DNA from: Nocardiopsis mwathae
GTDB lineage: Bacteria; Actinomycetota; Actinomycetes; Streptosporangiales; Streptosporangiaceae
Reading direction: 5' to 3'
DNA: 64,000 nucleotides
Assembly: GCF_014201195.1 (NCBI RefSeq)
Contig: NZ_JACHDS010000001.1
Coordinates: 2,170,001-2,234,000, forward strand
The translations under genes were made by a program, and so were the position numbers. Below the pieces are notes generated by a model. It saw nothing but the letters and a program-made list of their open reading frames with translations, made no database searches and had not been told where the DNA came from. The number at the start of each line of letters is the position of its first letter. Within the stretch, counting starts at the first letter, position 1. Positions 42,703 through 51,649 of this stretch are shown here, piece by piece.

Positions 42703-42965
42703 TCTCCGTGGAGGATGCCCCGGCCTTCGGGCCGGGGAGGAATCGAACCCCTGCGGGGCAGGGCAGGGCGCGGGGTTTCGCCGCTGGCACACCGGCACGT
42801 TGCGAGAACCGAGCGCGTGCACCTTCTTGGACTCGTTCTCGGACTCGTTTCGCTACCCCGGGCCGGGTCCAACCCGGCTGGAGTCGAGGGAGTACGACCT
42901 CGCCGGTCGCCGACCTGCGGGGCTTCCTGACCCAGGAACCCCCTTGCTTCAGCCGGGGGAGGGTG
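42703..42965 (-). mobile_element. IS200/IS605-like non-autonomous element, copy 3 (decayed)
   Basis: About 263 bp, clearly homologous to the 317-bp copies but with an internal deletion of about 54 bp and scattered substitutions. Both end hairpins are preserved, with a changed loop in the right one (CTTCAG to CTTCGG) and paired changes in the left one. Beyond its right end it shares 21 of 22 bases with the sequence following copy 1 (the first codons of the nirB-like gene), which suggests it carried along flank from such a site. It is non-coding. Confidence 0.75.
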
Positions 42966-43148
42966 CGAAGGACGCGGAGCTATTCGAGCACCCGCCCGGC
43001 TGCGAAGCGCCCCCCCCGACCGCGGTGGACGGCACGATCGGGCTCCACCTGTTCATCGCCGCATGACCAGGGCACCGGCCCCCGCCGCCTAGGGTGGGGC
43101 CGGTGCGGCCGTGCCCAGGGGGCCGCGCGCAAGGCCACTGGAGGGCGC

Positions 43149-43607
43149 GTGTCACCGAAGAAGAAGAACACCCGGAAACCGCGGGGTCGGCGCCCCGACC
43201 CCGCGGCGCCGACCACCCCCGCCACCGACCCGGCGCGGCCCGCCGCCCGCACCCCCGTCGTCCTGGAGGAGCCGCGCCGCTGGCCGGTGGCGGTGTGGAG
43301 CCTGCTCACCATCGCCTGGCTCGGCGGATCCGCCCTGTTCTTCCTGCTCTACCTCGCCGAGGGCTTCGCCATGCTCAACGCCGAGGAGGTCACCGACGCC
43401 GCCCGGCGCACCACCGCCTGGTACCTCGTCTGGCTGCTGGTCTTCGCCCTGCTGGTGCCGCTGGGCGGGGCCGCTGCCGCCGCCGCGCTGCGCCGCAAGG
43501 TCGCCGCGGTCATGTTCACCCTCGCGCTGCTGCTGTCGGGGGCGGTGCTGTTCTCCCTGGCCTCCCCGGCCGACATGGCCGCGGCCATCGGCGGCGCCCT
43601 GGGCTGA
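43149..43607 (+). CDS. Small membrane protein, basic N-terminus
   Basis: 152 aa. A strongly basic, Pro-rich cytoplasmic start (SPKKKNTRKPRGRRPDPAA) precedes three predicted helices (VAVWSLLTIAWLGGSALFFL, WYLVWLLVFALLVPLGGAAA, VMFTLALLLSGAVLFSLA). No known family. The GTG start has GGAGGG 4 nt upstream. It lies between the decayed element and the recombinase gene. Confidence 0.65.
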   Translation: MSPKKKNTRKPRGRRPDPAAPTTPATDPARPAARTPVVLEEPRRWPVAVWSLLTIAWLGGSALFFLLYLAEGFAMLNAEEVTDAARRTTAWYLVWLLVFALLVPLGGAAAAAALRRKVAAVMFTLALLLSGAVLFSLASPADMAAAIGGALG

Positions 43608-43675
43608 CCTCGGTGCGGGGCGCCGCCGCGCGCCCCGCACCGCCTGCCGGCCCCGATGCGCCATGATGGACAGTC

Positions 43676-44935
43676 GTGGACGACAACCAGGATCCCCATC
43701 ACCCCGGCGGCGGCGCCGCCGAAGTCCTGCCGGCCGAGGTCCGCACCCGGCTGGAACACGGAGCGCACAGCGTGCTCGTGGATACCCGCGCCCTGCAGGA
43801 GGTACGGCGCAGATTCGACGACGAGCAGGCCGACGCCCTGAGCCGCTACCTGGCCTCCGCCCAGTCGCCCAACACCCTGCGCGCCTACCGGTCCGACTGG
43901 TGCGCCTTCAGCGCCTGGTGCCTGGCCGAGGGCCGCCGCGCCCTGCCCGCCGACCCCGTCGACGTCGCCGTCTACCTGGCCGCCGCGGCCGACACCCTCG
44001 GCGAGGGCGACCCCACCCGCTGGGCGCTGTCCCCCTCCACCCTGGAGCGCAAGGCCGCCGCCATCGCCGCCGTCCACGGCGCCCACGGGCTGACCTCGCC
44101 CACCCGCGCCGACGTCGTCCGCATGACCCTGCGCGGTATCCGGCGGCGCCGCCGCGCCCGCCCCGACCGCAAGCGCCCCGTGCTCCTGCACACCCTCGAA
44201 GCCCTCCTCCAGGAGCGGCCCGCACCGGGCCACCCCACCGGCGCCGCCCGGCGCCGCGACGCCCTGCTGCTGCTCACCGGCTTCGCCGGGGCCCTGCGCC
44301 GCAGCGAGCTGGCCGCACTGACCTTCGACGACATCGCCCTGGACACCGACGCCAAGACCGGCGACCCGCTGCTGGTCGTGCGCCTGGCGGCCACCAAGAC
44401 CGACCAGGAGGCCCGCCACGGCCAGCAGGTCGCCCTGCCCCGGGGGCGGCGCAGCACCACCTGCCCGGTGTGCGCGTTCGCCGACTGGGCCGATGCCGTG
44501 CGGGCGCACCGGGACGGCGGCGCCGCGGGGCTGCGCGCATTCCTGGACGCCGACCCCGCCGTGCGTGATCCCCACCACTCCGGTGGGGCGCCCGCCCACC
44601 GCTGCCACACCTACACCGGCACCGACCTGGCCGACGGCACCGGGCGGCCCCTGTTCGTTCCCATCGACCGCCACGGCCGCCTGGGGGCGCGCGCGATCTC
44701 CGGGCGGGCCGTCGCCGAGCTGGTCAAACGCTACGCCGAGCGGGCCGGGCTGGACGCGAGCGCGTTCAGCGGGCACTCGCTGCGCTCGGGGTTCGCCACC
44801 CAGGCGGCGCTGGGCGGGGCCGCCGACCGGGAGATCATGCGGCAGGGCCGCTGGGCCAACCCCCGCACGGTGCACGGCTACATCCGCACGGCCAACCCGC
44901 TGGAGGACAACGCCGTCACGCGGCTGGGGCTGTGA
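43676..44935 (+). CDS. Tyrosine recombinase / phage-integrase family protein
   Basis: 419 aa. A SAM-like core-binding domain (SPNTLRAYRSDWCAFSAWC) is followed by a catalytic domain with Arg in GFAGALRRSELAAL, a beta-hairpin Lys in AATKTDQ, HxxR in GHSLRSGFATQAA, Trp in QGRWANP and the nucleophile Tyr in TVHGYIRTA. All catalytic residues are present. A His/Cys-containing insert (TTCPVCAFADW) lies between. No tRNA or att site was found beside it, so it may be a stand-alone or relic integrase. The GTG 43676 has no ribosome site; CATGAT lies 8 nt upstream. Confidence 0.85.
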   Translation: MDDNQDPHHPGGGAAEVLPAEVRTRLEHGAHSVLVDTRALQEVRRRFDDEQADALSRYLASAQSPNTLRAYRSDWCAFSAWCLAEGRRALPADPVDVAVYLAAAADTLGEGDPTRWALSPSTLERKAAAIAAVHGAHGLTSPTRADVVRMTLRGIRRRRRARPDRKRPVLLHTLEALLQERPAPGHPTGAARRRDALLLLTGFAGALRRSELAALTFDDIALDTDAKTGDPLLVVRLAATKTDQEARHGQQVALPRGRRSTTCPVCAFADWADAVRAHRDGGAAGLRAFLDADPAVRDPHHSGGAPAHRCHTYTGTDLADGTGRPLFVPIDRHGRLGARAISGRAVAELVKRYAERAGLDASAFSGHSLRSGFATQAALGGAADREIMRQGRWANPRTVHGYIRTANPLEDNAVTRLGL

Positions 44936-45036
44936 GGCGCCGCCGGGGCGCCGCACCTGCGCCCCGAGTTGCGGACGCAGCCCCACCGCACGGTCTGAGT
45001 GACCACAATGTGTCCGTTATGTGCGAAGATGCCGGG

Positions 45037-46863
45037 GTGATCGATGAGTTTCGCGCTGCTTTCCAGGAGCTGATCGACGCCTCAGTCGCGACGGATCCGC
45101 ACCCCTTCCCCGCCGCAGCCCACAAGGTCTACACCCTGGTACCTCAGGTACCAGAGGAAGAACGCGAGCTCGCGCTGGAGGCGCTGGCCCCCATCCTCGC
45201 CGGCGGCCACGCCCTGCCCGGCGTAGCCGCCGACCTGAGCCTCATCGCCGGGGCCATGGTCGAGTCCGGAACCGACCCCGGCACCACCGGCGTCGAAGTC
45301 GTGCGCCTGCTGCGGCTGATGGGCAAGGGCGCCGCCGTGTTCCTCTCGGCCTGGGAGCGCACCGGCGGCGGCACCCCTCCCGACCCCGACACCGTCACCG
45401 CCGAGGCCGAGGAACGCGTCGCCGCCGACCTCGCCGAAGCCGCCCCCACCGCCACCGTGTGCTGGTGGACCATCCGCCGCCACGGCCTGGCCGCCAAGAC
45501 CATGCTCGGCGAGTCCGCCGTCCGCGCCGCCATCCGCGCCGATGCCGCGCTGCACGCCGAACTCGTCGCCGTCTCCAACCAGCTCTCCGCCGCCCTGTGG
45601 GAGTTCGACGAGGTCCGCGCCCTGCTGCGGATGGCCGAGACCACCTCGGCCGTCGTCTTGGACCGCGCCTCCGGGCGGGCCTTCCGCGTCCTGTTCGACG
45701 GCATCGGCGACAACGTCCAACTGCACACCCTGCTGGCCGACGCGCTGGTGGGGCCCGAAGGCCGCGGACTGGACGGCCGGCGCCCCGACCCCCGCTGGAC
45801 CGCCTCCTACCGCACCGACGCCCCCGACCCCGAGGCCCGCGTCGTACGCGGCTGGTGGAACCTGACCGCCGCCGACGGGTCGTGGATCTGGAACGAGAGC
45901 GTCCCGGCCGACATCCCCGCCATCGACGGCGAACGCATCGTGGTCCTCGACCCCCAGACCTTCCCCCGCACCTGGAACGCGGGACGCCGCCACCCCCACG
46001 TCTCCGGCTGGCTGGAAGTGGAGGAGGAGCTCACCAGCGACGAGGCGTTCGGCTGGTGGCGGCGCGTGGCCAGCACCACCGCCACGGGCACCGCCGCCAC
46101 CCCCCACACGCCCACCCCGCCCTCGACCGGGGCGCCCCCCGCGGTACCCGACGGCTTCCCGGCCCCCACCGGGGACGACACCCCCGCGCAGCGCCCCGCC
46201 CTGGAGGAGATCCGCGCCTCGGCGGGCCCGGTCCCACCGACCGCCAAACGCACCGAACCCCGGGAACCGGCCGCCCCAGCGGACACACCGCCCCAGCCGC
46301 CGGCCGTCCCGGCCGATGCCGCCGCACCGGCACAGGCCCGGCAGGCCCACATCCCGGCCCCCGAGGAGGAAGTGCCGGGCGACCCCGCCCCCCGCACCGG
46401 CGACGGCGCCCCGGCCCCCGCCCGCGACCGGGCGGGGGCACCGCAGGAACCGGCCGACGACCCCCGGCGGGTGGACGCGTTCCTGGAGCGGACGCTGGGG
46501 TCCCTGCAGGTCACCGCCGAACAGAGCACCGCACCGGCGGCCGGCGACGGGCAACCCGCCCCCGCCGCCACCGCACCGGAGCCGGCACCGCACACCGCGG
46601 CCGCACCCGGCCGCGCCTCCGAACCCTACGCGGCGGCCACCGAGGTGTTCCCGGTGATCACCCCCGAGCTCATCGCCCAGGCCGAGCACGCCGACGAGGC
46701 ACGCACCGAGGGACACGGCCCGCCTTCCCCGACCGCCGGCCCCGACCCGGCCGGGCAGGGGGACGACGAGGAGGCCGACGCCCGCCCGCCGGGCGCCTCC
46801 CTCCTGCCCCCGCTGCCGCCCGGCGTCTCCGACAGCTCCCGCTGGGGACCGACCTGGCTCTGA
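45037..46863 (+). CDS. Unrecognised family A, long member (LLPPLPPGVSDS tail)
   Basis: 608 aa, function unknown. Residues 1-190 align with the protein at 13719-14519 (IDEFRAAFQELIDASVA, VPEEERELALEALAPIL, SAWERTGGGTPP, CWWTIRRHGLAAKTML). An extra beta-rich domain (about 200-350, with RAFRVLFDGIGDN, DGSWIWNESVP, HPHVSGWLEVEEE) is absent from the short member. A long Pro/Ala/Glu-rich linker follows, then the tail LLPPLPPGVSDSSRWGPTWL. The GTG 45037 lies 6 nt after GAAGAT without a ribosome site, mirroring the paralogue. It sits directly downstream of the tyrosine recombinase, in the same direction. Confidence 0.72.
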   Translation: MIDEFRAAFQELIDASVATDPHPFPAAAHKVYTLVPQVPEEERELALEALAPILAGGHALPGVAADLSLIAGAMVESGTDPGTTGVEVVRLLRLMGKGAAVFLSAWERTGGGTPPDPDTVTAEAEERVAADLAEAAPTATVCWWTIRRHGLAAKTMLGESAVRAAIRADAALHAELVAVSNQLSAALWEFDEVRALLRMAETTSAVVLDRASGRAFRVLFDGIGDNVQLHTLLADALVGPEGRGLDGRRPDPRWTASYRTDAPDPEARVVRGWWNLTAADGSWIWNESVPADIPAIDGERIVVLDPQTFPRTWNAGRRHPHVSGWLEVEEELTSDEAFGWWRRVASTTATGTAATPHTPTPPSTGAPPAVPDGFPAPTGDDTPAQRPALEEIRASAGPVPPTAKRTEPREPAAPADTPPQPPAVPADAAAPAQARQAHIPAPEEEVPGDPAPRTGDGAPAPARDRAGAPQEPADDPRRVDAFLERTLGSLQVTAEQSTAPAAGDGQPAPAATAPEPAPHTAAAPGRASEPYAAATEVFPVITPELIAQAEHADEARTEGHGPPSPTAGPDPAGQGDDEEADARPPGASLLPPLPPGVSDSSRWGPTWL

Positions 46864-46915
46864 CCGCGCCCGCAGGCCTGCCCGCCCGATCGGGGCCGGG
46901 CCCGCGGGGCACCGG

Positions 46916-47464
46916 TCAGGACGTGCGGCGGTGCTGGCCGCCGCGGGGCGCCGCAGCCGACTCGCGCCCGCGCCCGCCGGGGTCGGCGTCGTCGTCGGCG
47001 TGGTCTTCGTAGTCCTCGTCGTAGAGGCCGTCGAAGTACCCCTCGGGGCTGACGCCGCCCCGTTCCCCGCCCGCCCAGCGCGACGCCAGGAACATCGGGA
47101 CCACCAGCGCCAGGCCCACCGGAACGAAAACGCCGAGGGACAGCAGGTCGAGGGCTCCGCCGAGCCCGGGAGTCGCGGGAAGGCGGTCGGCCAGCTCGGG
47201 GCGCAGCACGCCGGCGGCGCTCAGCCCGACCAGGGCCAGACCGGCGACGCCCGGAAGCAGGGGAGTGAGCCGCGGCGCCGCCATGGCCACCGCCACCAGC
47301 AGCGCGAGCACACTGAGCACCGCCACGGTGGCGGCGCCCCCCGCGCCGAGGAAGGTGGCCTCCGCCGCGCTCGCACGCGCCAGGCGGGGCAGCGCCCAGC
47401 CGGCCCCGAGCATCACCACGGGCGCCAGCACCAGTCCGACCAGGAAGCCGACGACGTGTCGCAT
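46916..47464 (-). CDS. Membrane protein with acidic C-terminal tail
   Basis: 182 aa from ATG 47464 (AAGGAG 9 nt upstream). Four predicted helices: HVVGFLVGLVLAPVVMLGAG, ATVAVLSVLALLVAVAMAA, LLPGVAGLALVGLSAAGVL and LLSLGVFVPVGLALVVPMFL. An acidic, Tyr-containing cytoplasmic tail follows (YFDGLYDEDYEDHADDDAD). No known family was recognised; similar proteins of unknown function occur in filamentous actinobacteria. Confidence 0.65.
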   Translation of the reverse strand: MRHVVGFLVGLVLAPVVMLGAGWALPRLARASAAEATFLGAGGAATVAVLSVLALLVAVAMAAPRLTPLLPGVAGLALVGLSAAGVLRPELADRLPATPGLGGALDLLSLGVFVPVGLALVVPMFLASRWAGGERGGVSPEGYFDGLYDEDYEDHADDDADPGGRGRESAAAPRGGQHRRTS

Positions 47465-47642
47465 GGGGGGTGCTCCTTTCAGGACGTGAGGTAGCACCCT
47501 AGCGACATCCACCCGACAATGACCATGTCGGACAAGTCATCCCATCGCACTCCAGTGCCCCACCCGCCCCGCACACCCACCACCCCACCAGGCACAACAG
47601 CACCCCTACACCCCGCACCCCGCGGGCCCTAGTCTGGAAGAC

Positions 47643-48062
47643 GTGAGTACCGCCGACGGGTCCAGCGACCCCACCACCGACCCGGACATCATCGACCTGG
47701 CCACCACGGTCTTCGACTTCGCCCGTAACGGCGACACCGAACCCCTGGGGGCCTACATCGCCGCCGGCGTCCCGGTGAACCTCACCAACGACAGCGGCGA
47801 CACCCTGGTCATGCTCGCCTCCTACCACGGGCACGCCGACACCGTCGCCCACCTGTGCCGCCACGGCGCCGACGTCGACCGCCTCAACGACCGCGGCCAG
47901 TCACCCCTGGCCGGAGCCGTGTTCAAAGGCGAAGACGACGTCGTGGCCGTCCTGGTGGAACACGGCGCCGACCCGCAGGCGGGCACACCCTCGGCAACGG
48001 AGGCCGCGCGCATGTTCGACCAACGCCACTACCTGGAACTCTTCGGCGACCAGGACCACTGA
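47643..48062 (+). CDS. Ankyrin-repeat protein
   Basis: 139 aa. Three to four ankyrin repeats are visible: GDTEPLGAYIAAGVPVNLTN, GDTLVMLASYHGHADTVAHL, GQSPLAGAVFKGEDDVVAVL. It has no signal peptide, so it is cytoplasmic and probably protein-binding. The GTG 47643 is 7 nt after TAGTCT, in the same TAGTCTGGAAGA block seen before the zinc-ribbon gene at 21972, and is likely leaderless. The next gene starts 6 nt after its stop, so the two form an operon. Confidence 0.82.
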   Translation: MSTADGSSDPTTDPDIIDLATTVFDFARNGDTEPLGAYIAAGVPVNLTNDSGDTLVMLASYHGHADTVAHLCRHGADVDRLNDRGQSPLAGAVFKGEDDVVAVLVEHGADPQAGTPSATEAARMFDQRHYLELFGDQDH

Positions 48063-48068
48063 GGCCCC

Positions 48069-49022
48069 ATGGCCGCCCCGGACCCCCACCCACGGCCGGT
48101 GTTCGACCCCACCCTGCCCCCGGCCGACCGCGACCTGCTCGCCGCCCACCCCGAGGCACTCATCCCGGCCGGCCGCACACCCCCACCGCCCCTCCGCCCC
48201 CGCTGGGAGTTCCCCGACCTCCCCGACCGCATCCCCGCCCGCCTCACCGTCGTGGCCGCCCTGTTCCTCGTCGCACTGATGACCCGGTCCGGAGCCCTCA
48301 TCCTCATCACCGGCCTGGGCCTGGTCCTGGTCGCCATCAACCTCGCGATCGCCGGACTGCTGTCGGCCCGCCGCGTGGCCGAACCACCCGCCCGCGCCGC
48401 CGCACGCGCCCACCACGGCCGCTACCTGACCTCCGACGACCTCGACCGCCCCGCCCGCGCCCTACTCACCCGCGCACAGGCCGCCGTCGACGCCGCCACC
48501 TCGGCACCGCAGGCCGCCACCGGACACGCCGACACCATCGACAACACCGTGGTCCTGCCCGAACAGCTCTGGGACATCGCCACCCGCCTCCGCCACATCA
48601 CCGACCTGCGCGCCCGCGCACGCGTCGCCGAGAACATCCGGCTCGACATCGACGTCTCCGGCCTGCTGGCCGAGCGGCACGCCGCCCTGCGCGCCGCCGA
48701 CACCGCCGTCACCGGCCGGGTCCAGGCCCTGGAGCGCTACGCCGCCCACCTCACGGCCGCCGCCGAACACCACCGGCGCCTGCAGGAGCTGCAGAGGCTG
48801 CTGGACGAGCAGCAGGACTACCGCGACCTGCTCGCGCAGAACGCCGCCGACCCGCACGCCGTCCGCCCCGTCGAGGAGCTGACCGACCGCGCCCGCGCGG
48901 CCGAGGAGAACCTGCGCCGCTGCCTGGAGGAGGCGGCGCACGCCGCACGCATGCTGGACCCCGGCGACGCCGCACCCGACGAGGAGGAGGGGCCGGACCC
49001 GCCGCGCGGAACCACCGCCTGA
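48069..49022 (+). CDS. Membrane protein with C-terminal coiled coil
   Basis: 317 aa, unrecognised. An N-terminal Pro-rich region, then two adjacent helices (RLTVVAALFLVALMTRSGA and LILITGLGLVLVAINLAIAG), followed by a long soluble, strongly helical part likely to form a coiled coil (VQALERYAAHLTAAAEHHRR, RLQELQRLLDEQQDYRDLLA). In Streptomyces similar proteins of unknown role occur. It is cotranscribed with the ankyrin gene. The start has GAGG 5 nt upstream. Confidence 0.68.
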   Translation: MAAPDPHPRPVFDPTLPPADRDLLAAHPEALIPAGRTPPPPLRPRWEFPDLPDRIPARLTVVAALFLVALMTRSGALILITGLGLVLVAINLAIAGLLSARRVAEPPARAAARAHHGRYLTSDDLDRPARALLTRAQAAVDAATSAPQAATGHADTIDNTVVLPEQLWDIATRLRHITDLRARARVAENIRLDIDVSGLLAERHAALRAADTAVTGRVQALERYAAHLTAAAEHHRRLQELQRLLDEQQDYRDLLAQNAADPHAVRPVEELTDRARAAEENLRRCLEEAAHAARMLDPGDAAPDEEEGPDPPRGTTA

Positions 49023-49040
49023 GGGCCGCACCGCCCCCGG

Positions 49041-49535
49041 TCAACCGCCCCAGTCCACGGGGCGGCCGTCCTGCAGGTAGACGGTGAGCCCCGAGGCGGC
49101 GGCCTTCAACGCCGCCGCGCACCGACGCCCCCGCCCCCCGGGCAGCAGCAGCCCGAAGTCCGCGGTGTCGGCCAGCACCGCGTCGCTGAGCTCATCGGCC
49201 GGCAGCCGCACCTCGCCGAACCGCTCCGCGGGCAGCCGCCCGGAGAACACGAAGATGGTCGCCGGCCGGCCATCGGGGCTCAGGTCCGGCGGGATCCAGT
49301 CCACACACGCCAACCCGTCCAGGCGGGGAACGAACCCGATCTCCTCGGCGCACTCGCGCCGGCAGGCCGCCAGCGGCGACTCCCGCTGCTCGATCACCCC
49401 GCCGGGCAGGCTCCACCCGGGCTTGTAGGTCGGCTTGACCAGGAGCACCCGCTCATCCTCGGTCCGCAGCAGCGCGCAGGCCGCCCCACGGCTGCGCGGC
49501 AGGCTCTCGAAGAACTCCAGTTCGCTGTCGGCCAT
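49041..49535 (-). CDS. NUDIX hydrolase
   Basis: 164 aa. A complete Nudix box is visible, GGVIEQRESPLAACRREC followed by AEEIGF (Gx5Ex7REUxEExGU), so it should hydrolyse a nucleoside diphosphate linked to another moiety; the substrate cannot be predicted. ATG 49535 follows TAGGGT and 6 nt, without a ribosome site, so a leaderless transcript is likely. It converges with the coiled-coil membrane protein gene. Confidence 0.9.
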   Translation of the reverse strand: MADSELEFFESLPRSRGAACALLRTEDERVLLVKPTYKPGWSLPGGVIEQRESPLAACRRECAEEIGFVPRLDGLACVDWIPPDLSPDGRPATIFVFSGRLPAERFGEVRLPADELSDAVLADTADFGLLLPGGRGRRCAAALKAAASGLTVYLQDGRPVDWGG

Positions 49536-49599
49536 GCCACGACCCTACGCAACGGCGCCGGCACCGGCGGGCAGCAACCGCCCACCGGCGCCGACCGCC

Positions 49600-51036
49600 T
49601 CACCGCCGGCCGAGGTCCAGCGGCCGGTCGCTCACCGGCGTGGCACCCAGCCTGCTGCGCAGCTCATAGGCGACCAGCACGACCGCCACACTGGCGATGC
49701 TGCCCAGCAGCGGCCCCCGGTGCTCGGGCAGGAACGCCATCGCCGCCAGCACCGCCACCAGGGCCACCAGCGTCGCCCAGCTCAGGTAGGGGAACGCCCA
49801 CATGCGGAAGGTCAGCCGCTCGGGCTCATCGGCGCGCAGCCGCCGCCCCATGACCAGCTGGGAGGCGACGATCGTGATGAACAGGACCAGCAGGATCGCG
49901 CCGATGGACGCGATGAGGAAGCCCAGCACCGTCTCGGGCCACAGGTAGTTGCCGATGGCCGACACATACCCCACCACCGTGCCCAGCAGGATCGCGCGCG
50001 CGGGCACACCGCGCCGGTTGACCGACGACAGCGCCCGCGGCGCGTCCCCCTGCCGGGTGAGCACGTGCAGCATCCGCGAGGAGGTGTACAGCGCGGCGTT
50101 GAGCACGCTGAGCACCGCCACGAACACCACGACCTCCATGACGAGCGGGGCCGCCGGGACCCCCACCGTCTCCATCACCGCCACGAACGGGCTCTTGCCC
50201 AGCTCGGCGTCGTTCCACGGCAGCACCATCACCACCACCAGGATGGAGGCGATGTAGAACAGCGCGATGCGCCACAGCACGTTGGTGGTGGCCCGCGCCA
50301 CCCCCTGCTCGGGCTCGTCGCTCTCACCGGCGGCGATGGTCACGATCTCCACCCCGCCGAAGGAGAACAGCACCACCACCACGGCGGCGAACACCGCCAC
50401 CCAGCCGTTGGGGGCGAACCCGCCGTGCACCCACAGGTTGGCCACGCTCGCCCCGTCGGCGCTGGGCCACATGCCCGCCGCATACAGCCCGCCCAGAATC
50501 AGGAACGCGACGATGGTGGCGATCTTGATCAGGGAGAACACCGACTCGGTCTCGCCGAACACCTTCACCGAGATGAGGTTGGCGCCGGTCATGACCACCA
50601 GCAGGAGCAGCGACAGCAGCCAGGCCGGCGCCTCCACCCACCGGGACAGGATCGCCGCGCCGGCCACCGCCTCGGCGGCGACCAGGACGGCATAGAGCCA
50701 CCAGTACAGCCACCCGATGGAGAAGCCGACACGGGGCCCCAGGGCCATACGCGCGTAGTCGGAGAAGGACCCGGCGGCGGGCCGGGCCACTACCATCTCG
50801 CCCAGGGCGCGCAGGGTGAGCAGCACCAGCGCGCCTGCGACGGCGTAGGAGACGACGGCGGCCGGACCGGCGGCGGCGATCACGGCGCCGGAGCCGATGA
50901 ACAGCCCGGCGCCCACGGAACCGCCGATGGCGATCATGGTCATGTGCCGCCGCCGCAGCGTGTGCGCGAGACGCGGCCCAGATGCCGGGGACGTGGTAGT
51001 TTCCGCCTCGATGGGCGAAGTGTCGTGCGAGGTCAC
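49600..51036 (-). CDS. APC-superfamily amino-acid permease
   Basis: 478 aa with twelve predicted helices. The family signature is clear: RRHMTMIAIGGSVGAGLFIG near the N-terminus, then ALGEMVVARPAAGSFSDYAR and FSFGGVEIVTIAAGESDEPE. It imports an amino acid by proton symport; the closest style is the GABA/proline/aromatic group of AAT permeases. The start is GTG 51036, 8 nt after TAGTCT, with no ribosome site. The frame continues upstream to 51450 but loses membrane-protein character. Confidence 0.9.
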   Translation of the reverse strand: MTSHDTSPIEAETTTSPASGPRLAHTLRRRHMTMIAIGGSVGAGLFIGSGAVIAAAGPAAVVSYAVAGALVLLTLRALGEMVVARPAAGSFSDYARMALGPRVGFSIGWLYWWLYAVLVAAEAVAGAAILSRWVEAPAWLLSLLLLVVMTGANLISVKVFGETESVFSLIKIATIVAFLILGGLYAAGMWPSADGASVANLWVHGGFAPNGWVAVFAAVVVVLFSFGGVEIVTIAAGESDEPEQGVARATTNVLWRIALFYIASILVVVMVLPWNDAELGKSPFVAVMETVGVPAAPLVMEVVVFVAVLSVLNAALYTSSRMLHVLTRQGDAPRALSSVNRRGVPARAILLGTVVGYVSAIGNYLWPETVLGFLIASIGAILLVLFITIVASQLVMGRRLRADEPERLTFRMWAFPYLSWATLVALVAVLAAMAFLPEHRGPLLGSIASVAVVLVAYELRSRLGATPVSDRPLDLGRR

Positions 51037-51247
51037 GACCAGACAGACTATGTGGCACACCGCACCGCCGGCGCCCCGACCGGCCCCGACCGCCCCTACA
51101 AGCGGGGGACTGTGGGAGAGATCACCACCCGCCCGCCACCCGCCCGCCGACCGCCGGGGGAGGGGCACCCCGCACACCCGCACGGCCCGTACCACGGGAG
51201 ACCCGACCGGTGCTCGCGCGTGCCATCGCTTTCCCGCGCACCCGGCC

Positions 51248-51309
51248 GTTGATCTCGGGGCCGTCGACCGGATTCTCGCCGGTATCCGGTCGACGTCCCC
51301 GAGATCAAC
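51248..51309. repeat. 62-bp near-perfect hairpin, REP-like
   Basis: Two 26-nt arms with a single mismatch (GTTGATCTCGGGG, then C or A, then CGTCGACCGGAT, and its complement) around a 10-nt loop. It lies in the 328-bp gap between a small minus-strand gene and the permease gene. The length and perfection go beyond an ordinary terminator and suggest a dispersed palindromic element; termination of the upstream small gene is also possible. Nothing else is seen in this gap except the permease promoter. Confidence 0.7.
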
Positions 51310-51364
51310 GCAGGTCCGCCCCCGGCCGAGGCGCCCACCCGGCACGGAGAACGGACACACCCGG

Positions 51365-51649
51365 CTACGCGCCAGGTTCGGACACGTCGATCTCCCCGGC
51401 CTCACCCGGGTCCCCATGGCGGGAACTCCGCAACGGCCGCATCGCCTCATAGGCCTCGCCGTCGCTCAGCAGCCCGCTGCACACCGCCGCCCGCAACTCC
51501 TCCTTCGCGCGCAGGATGCACTGCCGGGAGCGCCCCGCCGGCCGCTCCAACCGACCCTCCCGCCACAGCGGCTTCAACGCCAAGTAGGCGTGGGCGTCGG
51601 TGAGCCGACCGTCGTCCAGCGCCGCCAGCAGTTCCTCCGTCGCGCTCAT
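51365..51649 (-). CDS. Small protein with an internal duplication
   Basis: 94 aa from ATG 51649. Two similar segments, LLAALDDGRLTDAHAYLALK and LRAAVCSGLLSDGEAYEAMR, suggest an ancient duplication of a roughly 25-residue helical unit, joined by a basic linker with one Cys (RSRQCILRAKEE). No family was recognised and no membrane segment is present. It is divergent from the histidine kinase gene. Confidence 0.5.
   Translation of the reverse strand: MSATEELLAALDDGRLTDAHAYLALKPLWREGRLERPAGRSRQCILRAKEELRAAVCSGLLSDGEAYEAMRPLRSSRHGDPGEAGEIDVSEPGA

Noticed and set aside
39064-42930. 1288-codon plus-strand frame overlapping the nuclease-helicase
   Set aside because: Arg/Pro-rich alternate frame of the real gene.
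43676-44935. Boundary of an integrated prophage or ICE
   Set aside because: No att repeats, tRNA, phage or conjugation genes nearby.
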